DNA of 64,000 nucleotides, taken from contig NW_020194685.1 of the NCBI RefSeq assembly GCF_002865645.1, positions 3,273,499-3,337,498 of the forward strand. The letters are read 5' to 3'. Of the stretch, positions 46,592 through 61,970 are shown piece by piece. Source of the DNA: Hyaloscypha bicolor E (lineage: Eukaryota > Ascomycota > Leotiomycetes > Helotiales > Hyaloscyphaceae). The notes beneath the pieces are model-generated. The model saw only the letters and a list, made by a program, of their open reading frames with translations. It searched no databases and had not been told where the DNA came from. A program made the position numbers and the translations under genes. Each line of letters begins with the position of its first letter. Positions within the stretch are counted from its first letter, which is position 1.

Positions 46592-47423
46592 AGTCGCCAT
46601 GAGGCTGAGTATCCGCGTTAGAGACCAATTAATGTTTCCTAGAATGAACGACTGTAACCTGATCGTCTAACCACCTGTCGCACGCACACGACAGAGCTCC
46701 GGCTTAGACAGCCTGGCCCCCTTGCGGTGCTGTTGACCGCCATACCTGAGATTGACGACGGGCAGCCCCGGGTGGTCGATGAGAGCCACCACCATGCCTC
46801 GCGAACTTTCTCGGAGCCCGTCTGCGGTATTAGTCGCTGAGTATCAGGAGTGGCCTTTCCAAGGCTTCTCAAACGAATCAGGATCGGGTTACTACAAGCC
46901 ACCTGCGCTTTACCGTTGAATTCTAGACAAATTGTAAGTATGTTCTCCAGAACTGTTCTCTACTCGTGTAGTATTTCCATTTCTACTCAAATCCCTCTTT
47001 TTGCTCTCTACTTTTAACAAATCCAGTTGAGGCTTCTTTATAAAGCGTTGTCGGATTTGAGTTTCGATATTACGTAGAAGTAGAATATTTAGAATAGGAT
47101 ATATATATATATCTAAGATAGAGTTAACTCGGTTTATCTATTAGAGGCCTATACTATTAACCCTTATAGCAAATCTATTAGTATCTCCTTACAATATTAT
47201 AAGGTAATATAAAGCCTATACTTCTATTACTAGTTAAAAGCACTTCTCTTTAGTTTCTATATAGTCGCTTGCTTTATCTTATTTAACTTTACGTCTACTA
47301 GTACAGTACATAGCTTCAGCTAGTATAGCACTTGCCCTAGCTCTTTAGGAGACCGGCGAGGTTACTTATAATCCCGAGAGTCTAAGAGTACTCTTTCTCG
47401 AGGACTTGCTCGCTAAGCCGCAG
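46592..47423. other. Intergenic region, no gene
   Basis: 46,592-47,050 is balanced in composition with no convincing frame. 47,080-47,330 is AT-rich with RIP-like composition. I do not support any of the small overlapping open frames here. Confidence 0.5.
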
Positions 47424-47605
47424 TGTTACGCTCTGCCGCTTCACTGGTAAATTTAGCGTCACGTGATCGCGATAACGCATGCGGCTGGGGCTAGTATTTA
47501 GAACACCAAGCTCCCGCACTTACGAGCTTCCCTCCTTAGTTTAGAATCCTCGGAATAGAGCCACTCTACCTTGCTTTCCAAGCCCAGAGACCCGGTCTCG
47601 TGACA
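47424..47605 (+). repeat. Solo LTR of family C, best-preserved copy
   Basis: It runs TGTTACGCTCTGCC to GTCTCGTGACA, 182 bp, with complete TG/CA ends and a CACGTG at 47,460-47,465. The flanking pentamers (CGCAG and GCCTG) do not match, unlike all other family C copies here. It is nearly free of RIP. Confidence 0.88.
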
Positions 47606-47627
47606 GCCTGCGGCGTTGGGGGATAAG

Positions 47628-47890
47628 GCAGAACTCGGCTCCCTGGCGTGCTGGCGTATCCGTTTCGCCAGTGCTTGAGGAACGCCGGCGTCAAAAAGGG
47701 AGCAGAAATCGGCTTCCTAACACTGGCGTATCTATTACACTGGGGCTTGAGGAACGCCAGCTTTGAAAAGGAAGCAGAAATTGGCTCTCTCGCACTGGCG
47801 TATCTATTATGCTAGTACTTGAGGAACGCCGGCGAATAGAGCAAAATTCGGTGCCCTAATATTAGTATATATACTCTCTGGATACTGGAA
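47628..47890. repeat. Tandem repeat, ~67-72-bp unit, about 3.6 copies
   Basis: Units start near 47,628, 47,699, 47,771 and 47,838. Each has a GCAGAA(A/C)TCGGCT start, an ACTGGCGTATC box and a CTTGAGGAACGCC(G/A)GC box. Transitions accumulate from left to right, so the last unit is AT-rich; the array straddles the edge of the gene island. Confidence 0.85.
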
Positions 47891-47941
47891 AGCACTAGCG
47901 AAACGGAAGTATTAGCCTTAGGCCGAAATATTTTTAATAGT

Positions 47942-48098
47942 AATAATCTGAGTAAAAAGGTCAGAATATTATTAGTTCTATTCTATTAAAGATATTTTTA
48001 GCTTTTAATAATCTGACTAAAAAGGTCGGATTATTATTAGTTCTATTTTATTAAGGATATTTTTAGCTATTAATAATCTAACTAAAAAAATTAGAAAT
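47942..48098. repeat. Tandem repeat, ~66-bp unit, about 2.4 copies
   Basis: The unit TAATAATCTGASTAAAAAGG with TATTATTAGTTCTATTYTA and GATATTTTTAGC boxes is seen twice in full and once in part. It is AT-rich. Confidence 0.8.
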
Positions 48099-51000
48099 AT
48101 AAAACGGAAATAATATTAACTAAGTATACTAAATATAATATACTTATAATATAGATTATATAAATAGTAAAGTATTATATAACGTCTACTAAAGAATAGA
48201 TTATATATTTAATTATAAAAGAAAAATCCTTAGAGAAATTTCCTAAGTAATTTCTTCTAAACTTCTAATATTTCTATAAGAATTCTCCTATAATATCCAT
48301 AGCCTTAAAAGTATTCTCCTAAGATTCCTGAAGTTATAGAAGAATTCTTTTAGAAGAATTATCTTAAGAAAGCTTTCTTATAATATTTATAGTTCTAAGA
48401 TTATTCTTTTAAGATCTATAGGGTCTTATAAGCTATAATGTCCTAAGATACTTATTTTAGAAGTAATATTCTTATAGGAGCTATAGAAACTATATTAAAT
48501 ACTTTTATAGAAGTTTCCCGGATATTATAGTCTTATAAATAATATTTTCTCCTTCTGAAATACTTATAGAAGCTTATATCTTTCTTAAAAGATCTCCTAA
48601 TAGCCTATTATTTCTTGAAAAATTATTTTAGGTAGTCTATAATTTATAAAGAGATCTCCTTAATATACTTTTCTAGTAGAGATTTTCGCTTAGAAAAGTA
48701 TACTAAGAAGAATTTAATACCTCGAAATGCTTTTAAAAAAAACCAGTATTATTTAGAGAGTTTATAAAGGAGAATATAATATCTATAAGACTAGTACTAC
48801 TTCGAGAGCTTATAGAGGAAAGTATAGTATTTAGAAATATTATTTGAGGCAAGAAAAAAGGCAGAATTAAGGTTATATATTATATTATTATACTAATTTA
48901 ATTAGGCCTGTTTTACTAATAAAGACTAATAATATATCGAGTATTTTTTTTATAAGTAATATATAGATCCTTCCTCTTTATTCTCTTATTAATTTTTTAC
49001 TTCTTACTCTAGAAAAGTCCGTTATCTAAGCTCTAATAATAGATAGTATCTTTGAAAAGTTTAGTATTATTTATTAATTTATCTTCTATAATAAATATAT
49101 TAATACTTACTAATTTATTAAATATATATTTCTTATTACTATACTTTCTATTATTTCTAAAAGAGGTTAGTATCTCTCTAGCTAGTAAAGTCTCTTTTCT
49201 TATTATAGTAGCTTCTATTATAATCTCTCCTTATATTATATACTTTATTTCGACTTTTGCTCCGGTTATAAGTCCAGAAATAGGAAGCTTATTTAGGCTC
49301 CTATAAGGCCTTAGAATATAATACATATAATTTCCAAGGTTATTTAATAGATTAATCTCTTAAGTTTATCTCTAATTAAATAGAAAGAAGAATAGTTCAA
49401 ATACTATATAAGTATTAATTACCGTTTTAATACTAGCTACTTTAATAGTTAATTAGTAATATTAATTAGTTAGAACTATATAATAAATAAGTCTTATTCT
49501 AATACAGTTATTAAAATATAGAGGCAATTCGAGTTACCGGGCTATTAATTAAGGAAAAAGGTTATATAGGCTAGTTCTATTAATCTTTATTTATAGTAGC
49601 TCTATTATTTCTCTAGCTAATATAATTATAGCCTTAGTATATAACTTATTTATACTATTACTAATAGATAACTTCTTCTTAGAATAGTCTCGAAGCCTTT
49701 ATTAAAGCAGGCTATTTTCTCTAATTATTATATTAGAATTTTAAATAGCCTTATTTCTATTCTCTATAGAAGGCGCTTTACTAACGGGGGGAAATATAAT
49801 TATATAACTGAAATAAATCTATTACTAGTATATTATAAAAGTCTTATAATAATTAAAGCTTAGATTATAAAAAATATAGTAAATTTATTAAAAAAGGCTA
49901 CTATAAAACTAGGGAAATCGGGACTTAGTATAAGAAGGGCTACTAAATAGTTAGTAGAGTTAAGCCTCTATTTCAGGCTAAATAGTCTATTAAAGCAGTA
50001 CTTTTACTATATAACATTTATTAGTAATAATAAATCTAGAATTTTTCTTTTTAGAATTATATAAAAGAACCTTATAGACCTTATCTTTTATAAATTAGTA
50101 ATATAAATACTTTTTAGCTAGCTATTTCTATAATTAAATTAATATATAAGACTATAGATAATAAACTAATATAATTAAAAGAATAGAACTAGAGTTATTC
50201 TTATAAATAATAAGTTTTCAAATCTAGTTAATAGTAATTATTCTCTAGAAATATAAAGCTAAATATTAATTAAGAGCTAGTAGAAGTTTTATAATTCCAG
50301 GAATTATAAAACCCCTGTCTAGTCTTATAAAAAGAATAAGAACTAATTAGAATTATATATAATAAAGATAAAATAGTATTATAAAGAGGCTTATAGAGCT
50401 TAGCCTATTTTTAGATCTAAAGAAATTCGAATCTGGCTTTTTATTACTTGAATTTAAGAGATTAATAATATTATATACTTTACTAAAGACAGATACTATA
50501 TATATCTAAACCTCAGGTAAATCCCGAGCTATAGTAGAATTAAAGGAAATAAAGAAGCTAACTAGCTTACTAAAAACTTAATAGGGCAGATTTCTAATTA
50601 CTATTTCTCTAGACTAGCTTTACTCTAGTAAAAGATAATAAAAGCAGACATATTATAGGACTGGAATATAGAGTAAAATAAATTAATTAAAGGCTAATAC
50701 CTATAGAGAATTAATATAGTAATTCCGGAACTATATATATAAAAGCTATATAATTACTTCCTATAATAATAAGTAGGCATTTTTACTTAACTTAGAATTA
50801 ATTATAACTAGCTAAAAAGTTTTAGTAAATATATAAAGTACTCGAATAATAATAAATATAAATACGGAATAATAGAAATACTAGTCTATATTTTTATTAA
50901 TTACTCAAATCTATAAGAACCCAGATAGTAACTATATAAAATAATCGGAAACCGCTTTAATAACCTTATAATAATACTAGACAGTAGAATATAAAGGGAA

Positions 51001-52330
51001 AACAAGATTATAGCTAAAGAATTTAATACTGTTTTAGACTTTATAAAGTAATCTGGAAGATTTAGGAATAGAGATAGAGAACTAGATAATACTAATTTCG
51101 GGTAAAAGAAAACTCACCTTTATATAATCTCAAAATAATAAACTATATATTAGATTTAGTAATAACTAGTATATAGTCTATATATCTCAAGAAAGAATAA
51201 ATTAGAATAAATAATATTTATATCTATATCTATATCTATATTACTTGAATTTAAGAAAGCTAATTTAGGCCCTTTATTACTTAATTAAGCCTTTCCTTTA
51301 GCTAAGGTTTTAGAGAATTAAGGATTTAAATATGGCTCTCTACTACTTTAATTTAGAGGAAATCGATTTAAGCCTCTTATTATATAACTATAGACTCAAA
51401 ATCGGTTCCTATATTTCTATTAGCTATTATATAAAAGTCTTTAAAAATAGCTATTTGAATAAAGGATCTAAATAATAGATAACTCTCAAATATCTTAGGT
51501 TTAATACTTGAAGTATATTAAAACTACTCTAAATAAATTACCTTTTAATATTAATAAATACTTTAAAGATTAAATAAAATAATAAGAAGAAAAGAAAAAA
51601 GAGAAAGAATAAGGAAATAAATAGAAGAATAGAGACTTTAATTATAAAAGCTTACGAATTAGAGAAATTTAATAGTATTAATATAGCTTTAATTATTTAT
51701 AAATATAGTTAATATATTATATATAAATCCAAGGTCTATTTATTATAGCTACTATTTATAGTAGAGATAGTAAGTAAAGTAATAATTTACTTAAATATAT
51801 AAGTACTAATACTTTATATTTAGTAAATTATCTATTCTCTTCTAAAGAATATAATACCAGAAAATATTGAGAAGTGCCTTTTTAAAAAAGTAGAGAAAAA
51901 TTTAGCTTAGAAAAATAAGGAAGTAAAGAAAGATTTTTAAGAAGTCGGGTATTAGTAATTAATACTTAACTTACTGGCTTCTAGAACTAGTAAGAATTCC
52001 GAAATAGTAAGATATTATAGGATTACTATTTCCAGAAAGCCTTATAGTTCCGGAAGCAAGTTTTCTAGAACTATTATAGGTTATAGAAATATATAAAGTC
52101 CTGAGAGTAAGTTATAAAGAGATTAAAATTATAGTAAATTCTAATATAAAGCTATTATAAGAAATAAAAGCTAATCTCTTTTCTTATAATATATTTTATT
52201 ATATAGCCTTAAATTAATTTGGGTTATAATATAGATCTTTTATCTAGATAGACTAGTAATAGCCTAAATCTTTATTATAAGTTCGAGCTTATTAAAAGAA
52301 TTCTTTACTTAGTAATATAATGGGGATTTG
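48099..52330. other. AT-rich RIP-degraded block, no assignable gene
   Basis: 48,240-48,660 consists of irregular short repeats of CTCCTATAATAT / ATAGAAGAATTCTT words. The rest has transposon-like composition. A plus-strand frame with RIP-type stops is weakly visible at about 51.8-52.3 kb (ASRTSKNSE near 51,980), but I cannot name it. The 84-codon open frame at 49,052-49,306 is Leu/Ile/Ser-rich and is best explained by composition. Confidence 0.5.
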
Positions 52331-52740
52331 ATTATTATATGAATATCGGACCATATATAGGCGTTGGATGCGTGGGTAGAGGTAAAGAGGGTAGGAAGCT
52401 AAATAAGTAGAAGTAATAATATTAGAACTCTCAGTACCAGTAATGAAATAATACGAATGGTCAAAAATAAGGGGCTCCGAAGGTTGATGTATTGGGAAGG
52501 CTAATCGTACGTATAGACGGAGGTCTTATATAACCCCTTAAACTAGCGCCAGCATGCCTGGGAAGCAGGACACGTGACGGTAGTTACGGGACGACAGGAG
52601 TGGCTGGATGACGGGTGTGGCTGGACAACGGGTGTGGCTGGACGATAGGTGTGGCTGGACGAAATGTTTGGCTGGACAAAATTTGTGGCTAGATAACGAG
52701 TGTGGCTAGACGAAATATATAGCTAGACGAAATGTAATAA
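52331..52740. other. GC-richer patch with minisatellite inside the AT-rich block
   Basis: About 400 bp of near-normal composition contains a CACGTGACGG word at 52,571 and a TATATAACCCC segment at 52,529-52,539. It grades into AT-rich sequence on the right through a 17-bp tandem array. It could be the end or LTR of an unmatched element; no partner copy was found in the window. Confidence 0.45.
52599..52734. repeat. 17-bp minisatellite, eight units, graded RIP
   Basis: Eight units of TGTGGCTGGACRAYGGG lie end to end (52,599, 52,616, 52,633 and so on). Units become progressively AT-richer from left to right (GGCTGGACAACGGG to AGCTAGACGAAATG), through G->A and C->T changes. Confidence 0.9.
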
Positions 52741-54680
52741 AATACTATTAAAGTACAGGTAGTATCATAAAACTATTAGTATAAAGGAACTATTAGTACT
52801 ATTAAATTAATAGTATAAATAATTTACTAGTATAAAGAAACTATTAATACTATAGGGCTATTAGTACTATTAAAATATTAGTATAAGAATTTTATTACTA
52901 CCAAAAAACTACTAGTACTATAAAATAGTTAGTATAAATAATTTATTAGTACTATAAATCTAGTAGCTAGAAAGTAATTAGTATAAATAAATAGTTAATA
53001 TAATAACTAGTTACTTTATATTTTAGAAAGCTCTTATTATCTGAATATATAGACTACCGAAAGGCTTTTACTATCTAGATAATTATATATTATCTAAAGT
53101 ATACTCGCTCTTATATAAGAGATATAGAATAGAAATACCGAGATAATTACTCTTAAAAATAAGAGGGAAATAGCTTCTTTATTTATTTATAATTACTCTA
53201 ATAAGCTATTATAATTCTAATAATATATTAGAAGTATATTTCTTTTATAAATTATATTAATCTTCCTTAATCTTTCTTAGAAAGCTTAAGTTACTTTATA
53301 TAATTATATATAATAAAAGCTAAAGAAATTAAAGCAAGGCTATTTGAAAAAAGAAATAAACTATAATTATAAAAGTATATAAGTATAGAAAGTTTCCCGA
53401 TATATATATTATATTATATATTTATTATAATAAATAATATACTACTTATTATTCAAAAAAATTTAGCTACTATTAATAAAAGAAATAGTAAGTAGAACTC
53501 TAAATAAGACTAAAAGAATTAAAGTTAATTCTACTAAAGTAATAAATATATTTGCTTCTAACTAATCTGCTTTTATATAATATTAATACCGAGCTTTAAA
53601 TATAATATTGACTTTATTATAAGTAAAGAATAGGCAATCTGAATATAAAGATATAGTATAACTAGATATAAAGTATAAAGGTTAAAGAAAATTAATAGAA
53701 AGAATTATAATTTTATTTTATAAATAATTTATAATATTATACTATAACTAGTATATAGTATACTTCGTTTTTATATAGTAATATCCCGAACTATCGGTTT
53801 AAAAGATTAGAGTATAGCCTCTAAATAATATAGGGAAGCCTAGTTGGACTCTAATAGAGGCAATTCTCTATATATTACTCTAATATATATAATTCTGGAA
53901 ATATTACTAGAAGTTATTTAATAGATCTTATATCTGAGCTAGTCTTACTAGACAGGGCTTTACTTATAGATTCTATCTAAGAATAATATATAGAAATTAG
54001 AATTTTTATTAGTAGAGATTTAATCCGAATTAAATATTAATTATTATATATTTATATAATTATAATTTCTAGTCAAATTATATACTATAAATATAACTTT
54101 AGCTAGATTCAAATCTTAATAACTTCTAATACTATATATCTAAAGGAAATTATAAGATAAAAAAGATTAAGAATAGAAAACTTTTAGGTACTAAAGAATA
54201 ACCTAATAAACTCTTACTATATAATTTTTAAACCGCTTAATATTATTAAGAACTAGTTTCTAAGCCTTATAAATAGAATAATAGTAAATAATTCTTATAT
54301 TTATAGATATATAATATAAGTAAATATCCTTAATATAGTTCTATATATATGAAATCCGGTTAAAAGTATATATTTATTACTTATATAAAAGCCGCTTATT
54401 TCCGATATAAATAATATATTAGGTCTTTTTATAAATAATAGGGAATTTGTCTACTAGTTAAAAGGGCTTAGAAGTAAGAGATTTCTTCTTAATTAGATTT
54501 TGAGAGGCTAGAACCGAATATAGTTTATAAATACAAATTAGAAGCTTTTATTAGAAAGCGAGTATAATAAGAAGATTAATAGTAGAGATCTTCCGAGAAA
54601 TAATACCCTAAGAATTCAAGTCTCGAGAAAAATTATAAAGAATCTATTATAATTATATTTATTCTATAAGTTTATATTTA
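52741..54680. other. AT-rich block with degenerate short repeats, no assignable gene
   Basis: 52,750-53,010 contains many irregular copies of CTATTAGTACTAT and TTAGTATAAA words. A plus-strand frame of about 180 codons with TAA/TAG at Gln-like positions can be read at 53,990-54,560, but it matches nothing I recognise and could be antisense noise. Confidence 0.45.
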
Positions 54681-54689
54681 ATAATAGAT

Positions 54690-57140
<2,451 letters not shown>

Positions 57141-60100
57141 ATAAGAATATCTACTACTAAAAGCAAGACTATAAGAGAGAAAAAAGCTTTTAAAAATAGA
57201 TATAATAGTTATAGAATAGTAATAGTAAAAACGATATAATAGTATTATTAAATAAGAATTATATTTAATACTATAGATAATTAATTCTGACTTCTACTAT
57301 TCTATATTACTAGTACTACTTTAATTCTTTAGCTATTTTAATTATAGGATAATAGTTTATAGCTAAGACTATAAGACTTATTAAGTTTGAATTCTCTATA
57401 AGAAAAAAAGTAATAAGGAAATAGTATAGAAAAGAAGTATTTAATAAAAGTATAATAGTTACTAAAAGTCGAGAATAGGCAAAAACTACGAGAACTTATA
57501 TAGCCGGGAGCGGCTTTATAGTAGAGACAGATAAGGTCTGCTATAGCTAATAAGAAGCCGTTTCTGGCTTCTGAATTAAGGAATTAGGATAGTTAGGATA
57601 ATTAAAGATAGTAACTAGTAATTTTAGGAGAGATATAGTAATTATTATACTAAGTAAACCGAGATATATATATTACGGGCAGAGCTTAGTAAGCAGTTAA
57701 GGCTATATAAAATAGTAATAAAACCTATTAAATTCAGAAGCCTAAACTATAATACTTAGATATATTATATAATATTTAATTATTAAATTATTATAATAAA
57801 GCTTTATAATTTCTCGATATTAAGCAGAATTATTAAATATAATAATTCTTAAATAATATTTAAATAGGCCCGAATTATTTCTTTAGATTTTTCTTTTTTT
57901 AATATTTCTTTTATTAAGTTTTTATTTTAAAATATTCTAATATTAAAAATTTTTCTAAGCTATTTAAATAATATCTAAAAAGGATTTAATAAAAGAAGCT
58001 AATATTATAGCTCTTTTAGTAATTATATATATTTATATATAATAAATTAGATATTTATAAATATTTAATTTAAAACTTAAAAAACTAAAAAGTTTTTAAT
58101 TTTATTAAATAATATAATTATAGATATTTTTATTATTTTAGCTATAATAATAAAGCTTTTAAGATATTTCTTTATATTTTATTTAATAACTAATTCTATA
58201 ATTAAAGAATTTATTTATTTATTTGTTTTATAATAAATATTTATTTTTAATTATTATAAATATAATTAATATTAAATAATATTTAGTTTAAAGAAAAAAC
58301 TCATTAAATATTTATAAGAATTTCTAAATTATAATTATAAAAGCTTTTTTTAATTTATTTTAAAAGATTATAAATTAAATTATATTAATAGAATCTTTTT
58401 TATAATTAAATCTTTTACTAAATCTATTTATTAGATTTGAATTATTTTTATAATAAATATTATTAAAATTATATATTATAAAATATATTATCTAATATAT
58501 TTAATAGCTTTTTAAATATTTTATTTTTATAAAATATTAGAAATTATTATAATTTATAATAATCTTAATTATAAATCTAAATTCTTTAAAATAATAATAC
58601 TAATATTTAAAAGCTTTAATAATTATAAATAGCTTTCTATTATAAATATTATAGTTATATTTGGCTTTAAAAAATTTCTAAAACTAGAATATTATTAAAT
58701 ATTAGTATTTTTTTAAACTATTACTAGAATTAATTTATTATAAAATAGTATTAGTAATTATAAATTTTAATATATTAGTTTTAATATAAATCGTTTTAGA
58801 AAAATTAAAATAAATTAGAATAAAAATTAGAATAAAAATTTTTAAATTTTTTTTAAAACCTTTTTTAAAGCTTTTAGCTATTTTATTTATTTATATAAAA
58901 AAACCGGATTTCTAGTTCTTTTTTATATCTTTTAAGAAATTTATTAAACTTATAATTATCTAAAAGTAATAATAAATAAATCTATAATAGTAATTAATAA
59001 ATTTAAGAAATATATAAATATTATAAAATAATTCTAGTTTTAGCTATTTAATAATATTATAAATTTATTTAAAATTTATTCGAATACTTTCTATTTTAAT
59101 AAAAAAGCCCAAGAATTCGATTTCTTTAATATTAAACTTATATTTACTAAATTTATAAAATAGATTATTTTTATATAATCTAGTAAATATCTAATAAATA
59201 TAATTATAGTATTTATTTTTATTTTCAAAATGAATAAAAATATTATTTAAATAAATAATTATAAAATAATTTAAAGGCTTTATAAATATTAGTTTACTAG
59301 TAATATATAATATTATTATATAATTATAAAATACTATTTATATTAAGTTAATAATGTTATTATTATTTAGAAATAAAAATAAAAATATTATAATATTAGT
59401 ATATAATTCTTTAATTTATTAAATCTAATAAAGTCTAGTTTATTAATTAAATTATTTATAGGATATAAAATTATATAATTATATCTTATATTTTATTATT
59501 TATATTTTATTATTTATATTTTATATTTCGAGTTTTATAATTATATATATAACTTTTAAAGAAATAGTTATATTAATAATAAATATAATATTAATATATA
59601 TTTAAAATATAATTAGTATATTAGCTAGCTTAAAAAATATTATAAAGTATTTAAAATAATTATAATAAATTCTAAAAGCCGTTTTTTATTTATATTTTTT
59701 ATAAATTCTTATTTAATAATATATATTTTTAAGATTTAATTTTATAAGGAATTTAGCTTTTTAAAGCTAATTAAAAGTTTTATTAATAAAAAAAACCAAT
59801 ATTAATTCTTAATTATAATTAAATTAAGCTTATAATAATTAATACAAAAATATTATTCTTTATTCCTTTTAGAAATAAAAGAAATAAATACTTTTATAAG
59901 GCTTTTACTAGACTTTATTTAATATTTATAAAATATAAATATAATATTTCTAATTAAATCTCTAATAAATTATATAAAAATTTATATAAAACTATATTAT
60001 TTATATTAATAAAGTATTTAATATTATTAAAATTAAAAAGTTCTAAATATTTATTAAAATTAAAAACTTCTAAAAAAATTATATTTATTATTTTAGAGAT

Positions 60101-60221
60101 ATATAAATACTTTTAAGGCTTTTTTCCGAAAAATATTAATTTACTATATTAAAAACTTCTATTTAGTATTACTAGAATTATATAATAAAATAGAAATCTA
60201 GTAATTATTATAAATATATAA
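57141..60221. other. AT-rich RIP-degraded block
   Basis: No gene. 57,880-59,200 is one of the most AT-rich parts of the window. A family B fragment is recognisable at about 59,275-59,560, listed separately. 57,150-57,800 is less mutated (for example GGGAGCGG near 57,508) but has no frame I can name. Confidence 0.5.
59275..59560 (-). repeat. AT-rich repeat family B, inverted fragment
   Basis: TTAGTTTACTAGTAATATAT and the following TATAATATT and GTCTAGTTTA blocks match the inverted copy at about 760-985 in the same order. Confidence 0.55.
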
Positions 60222-60402
60222 TATTATATTCTATTATTTTATTAGTAAATTTAATATTATATAATTATAATAATATATATAGCTAGCTAATATTTAGAAT
60301 ACTAAAGCTTTTATATTTATAAGCTTTTTTTTTCAATTTAGAATTCTCGAAATAAAGCTATTTTATTTTATTTTCTAAGTTTAGAAACCCGGTTTTATAA
60401 TA
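60222..60402 (+). repeat. 5' LTR of element C2
   Basis: Nearly every C of the family consensus has become T and nearly every G has become A (TATTATATTCTATTA for TGTTACGCTCTGCCG), yet the order of landmarks is intact (TAGTATTTAGAA, TTAGAATTCTCG, ACCCGGTTT). Confidence 0.85.
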
Positions 60403-60946
60403 TTATTAATATATATAATTTCGGAACTATTATTTATTAAAAAAATTAAAAGCTTATTAGATTTTCTTTTATTTTAAAATTATAATATTATAAAATAATT
60501 TTTATAAACTCAGATTACTAATATAATTATTGAACTCTAAATAGAAATATAAAAACAAGCTAAAGCCATTTAGTAATAAAGTAATAAGCTTATTTTTTTT
60601 ATAACCTTATATTTTTTAAAAAAAATTTTAGTTCTTTTAAAAAAATTTTAAATCTAATTCTATTTCTCGATTTTTAACTAATTTTTTTATATTTACTCGA
60701 ATTCGAATAATATATAAAAAGTAAAAAATAAGCTATATTTTTTTTAAATAAAATACTAATTTATTTATATATTTATTATTAAATTTAAATATATATTTTA
60801 TTAAATATAAAGATATAATTAGAATAATATTAATAAACTTATAGCTTTTTACTAAAAACTTAATATTATAATTAAAAATAAGCTAGTATAATAATTAAAC
60901 CTCTTTTAAATTTATATTAAATTTATTAAAATAATATAATAGCTAA

Positions 60947-61236
60947 TATAATATAATAAGCCGTACTTTATTAAAATCACTTTATTTTAATAGTTGTAAT
61001 ATTTTAGTTATATAGTAAAGGCTAGGGCCTTTTATATATAACTTATAGGAATTATATAAAAAAGCTAGTTTTTCTATAGTTCTAGACAAGAATCCCTCCT
61101 TAATATTTAATTAATTGAGCTTTTATATACTATATACTATTTATACTTTACTATTTATACTTTTAATATTAAGTTACGTTTTATACTCTAATATATTTTA
61201 TATAAATTTTTGTCTTATTATAGTTTCTTTTCTATA
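60947..61236 (+). repeat. Solo LTR of gypsy family A, opposite orientation, nested
   Basis: It is the reverse complement of the LTR at 16,397, with TATATACTATATACTATTTA and GTCTTATTATAGTTTCTTTT landmarks. It lies inside the interior of element C2 and is therefore younger than that copy. GCTAA occurs near both ends (60,942-60,946 and 61,240-61,244). Confidence 0.75.
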
Positions 61237-61630
61237 CTAGCTAAATACTTTAATATATATAAATTCTATAATTCTAAAAAAAGCTTTATTATTTAAATAA
61301 AAATAATACTATAAATATATTAATTATTAATACTATTATTATAATTCATTTTTCTATAAACTTTTTTTTCTTTTATATAAATAATTAAATATAATTTATA
61401 TTTCTAGTAAAATATTAGCTATTATAAAAATAAAGCAAATATATATATTATAGAAATAATAAATATTAAATAAAGAACTATAATATTTAATTATAAAAAA
61501 AAAGATACTTTTATTAGAACTAAAGATTATAATAAATAAGAATAATAAAAAAGTCAGAATTTGTATAATTAATAATTCTAATAATAGCTATAATTCTAAT
61601 TTATATTCGAATTTAAAAAAACCAGTATAT

Positions 61631-61811
61631 TGTTACGCTCTGCCGCTTTACTAGTAAATTTAGCGTTACGTGATTGCAATAACGCATACGGCTGGCTAGT
61701 ATTTAGAATACCAAAGCTCCTATACTTATAAGCTTCCCTCCTTAGTTTAGAATTCTCGGAATAGAGCTATTCTATCTTGCTTTCCAAGCCCAGAGACCCG
61801 GTCTCGTAATA
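61631..61811 (+). repeat. Solo LTR of family C nested in an older family C copy
   Basis: This is a 181-bp, lightly mutated LTR (TGTTACGCTCTGCC...GTCTCGTAATA) with perfect 5-bp duplications TATAT (61,626-61,630 and 61,812-61,816). The sequence on both sides rejoins to match the interior of element C1 (CATATTAGGAAC-like context). Confidence 0.92.
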
Positions 61812-61970
61812 TATATTAGAAATTAGTAAAATATATAAATAAGAAATACTAGAAATAAAACATATAAAAATATATAAGAATATATAAGAATATATAAAAT
61901 TATATAAAATTATATAAAATTATATAAAATTATATAATTAATAAATTATTAATCTAAAAAAAGAAAGTAA

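Noticed and set aside
45240..46902. Several 60-140-codon open frames on both strands
   Set aside because: They overlap each other and the small inverted-repeat elements, lack recognisable features, and are explained by balanced composition.
49052..49306. 84-codon open frame in an AT-rich block
   Set aside because: It is almost entirely Leu, Ile, Ser and Phe with no conserved motif; expected by chance in such DNA.
40437..52734. Regularly spaced short repeats considered as CRISPR-like arrays
   Set aside because: The 17-bp units are contiguous without spacers, and the genome is eukaryotic; these are minisatellites.
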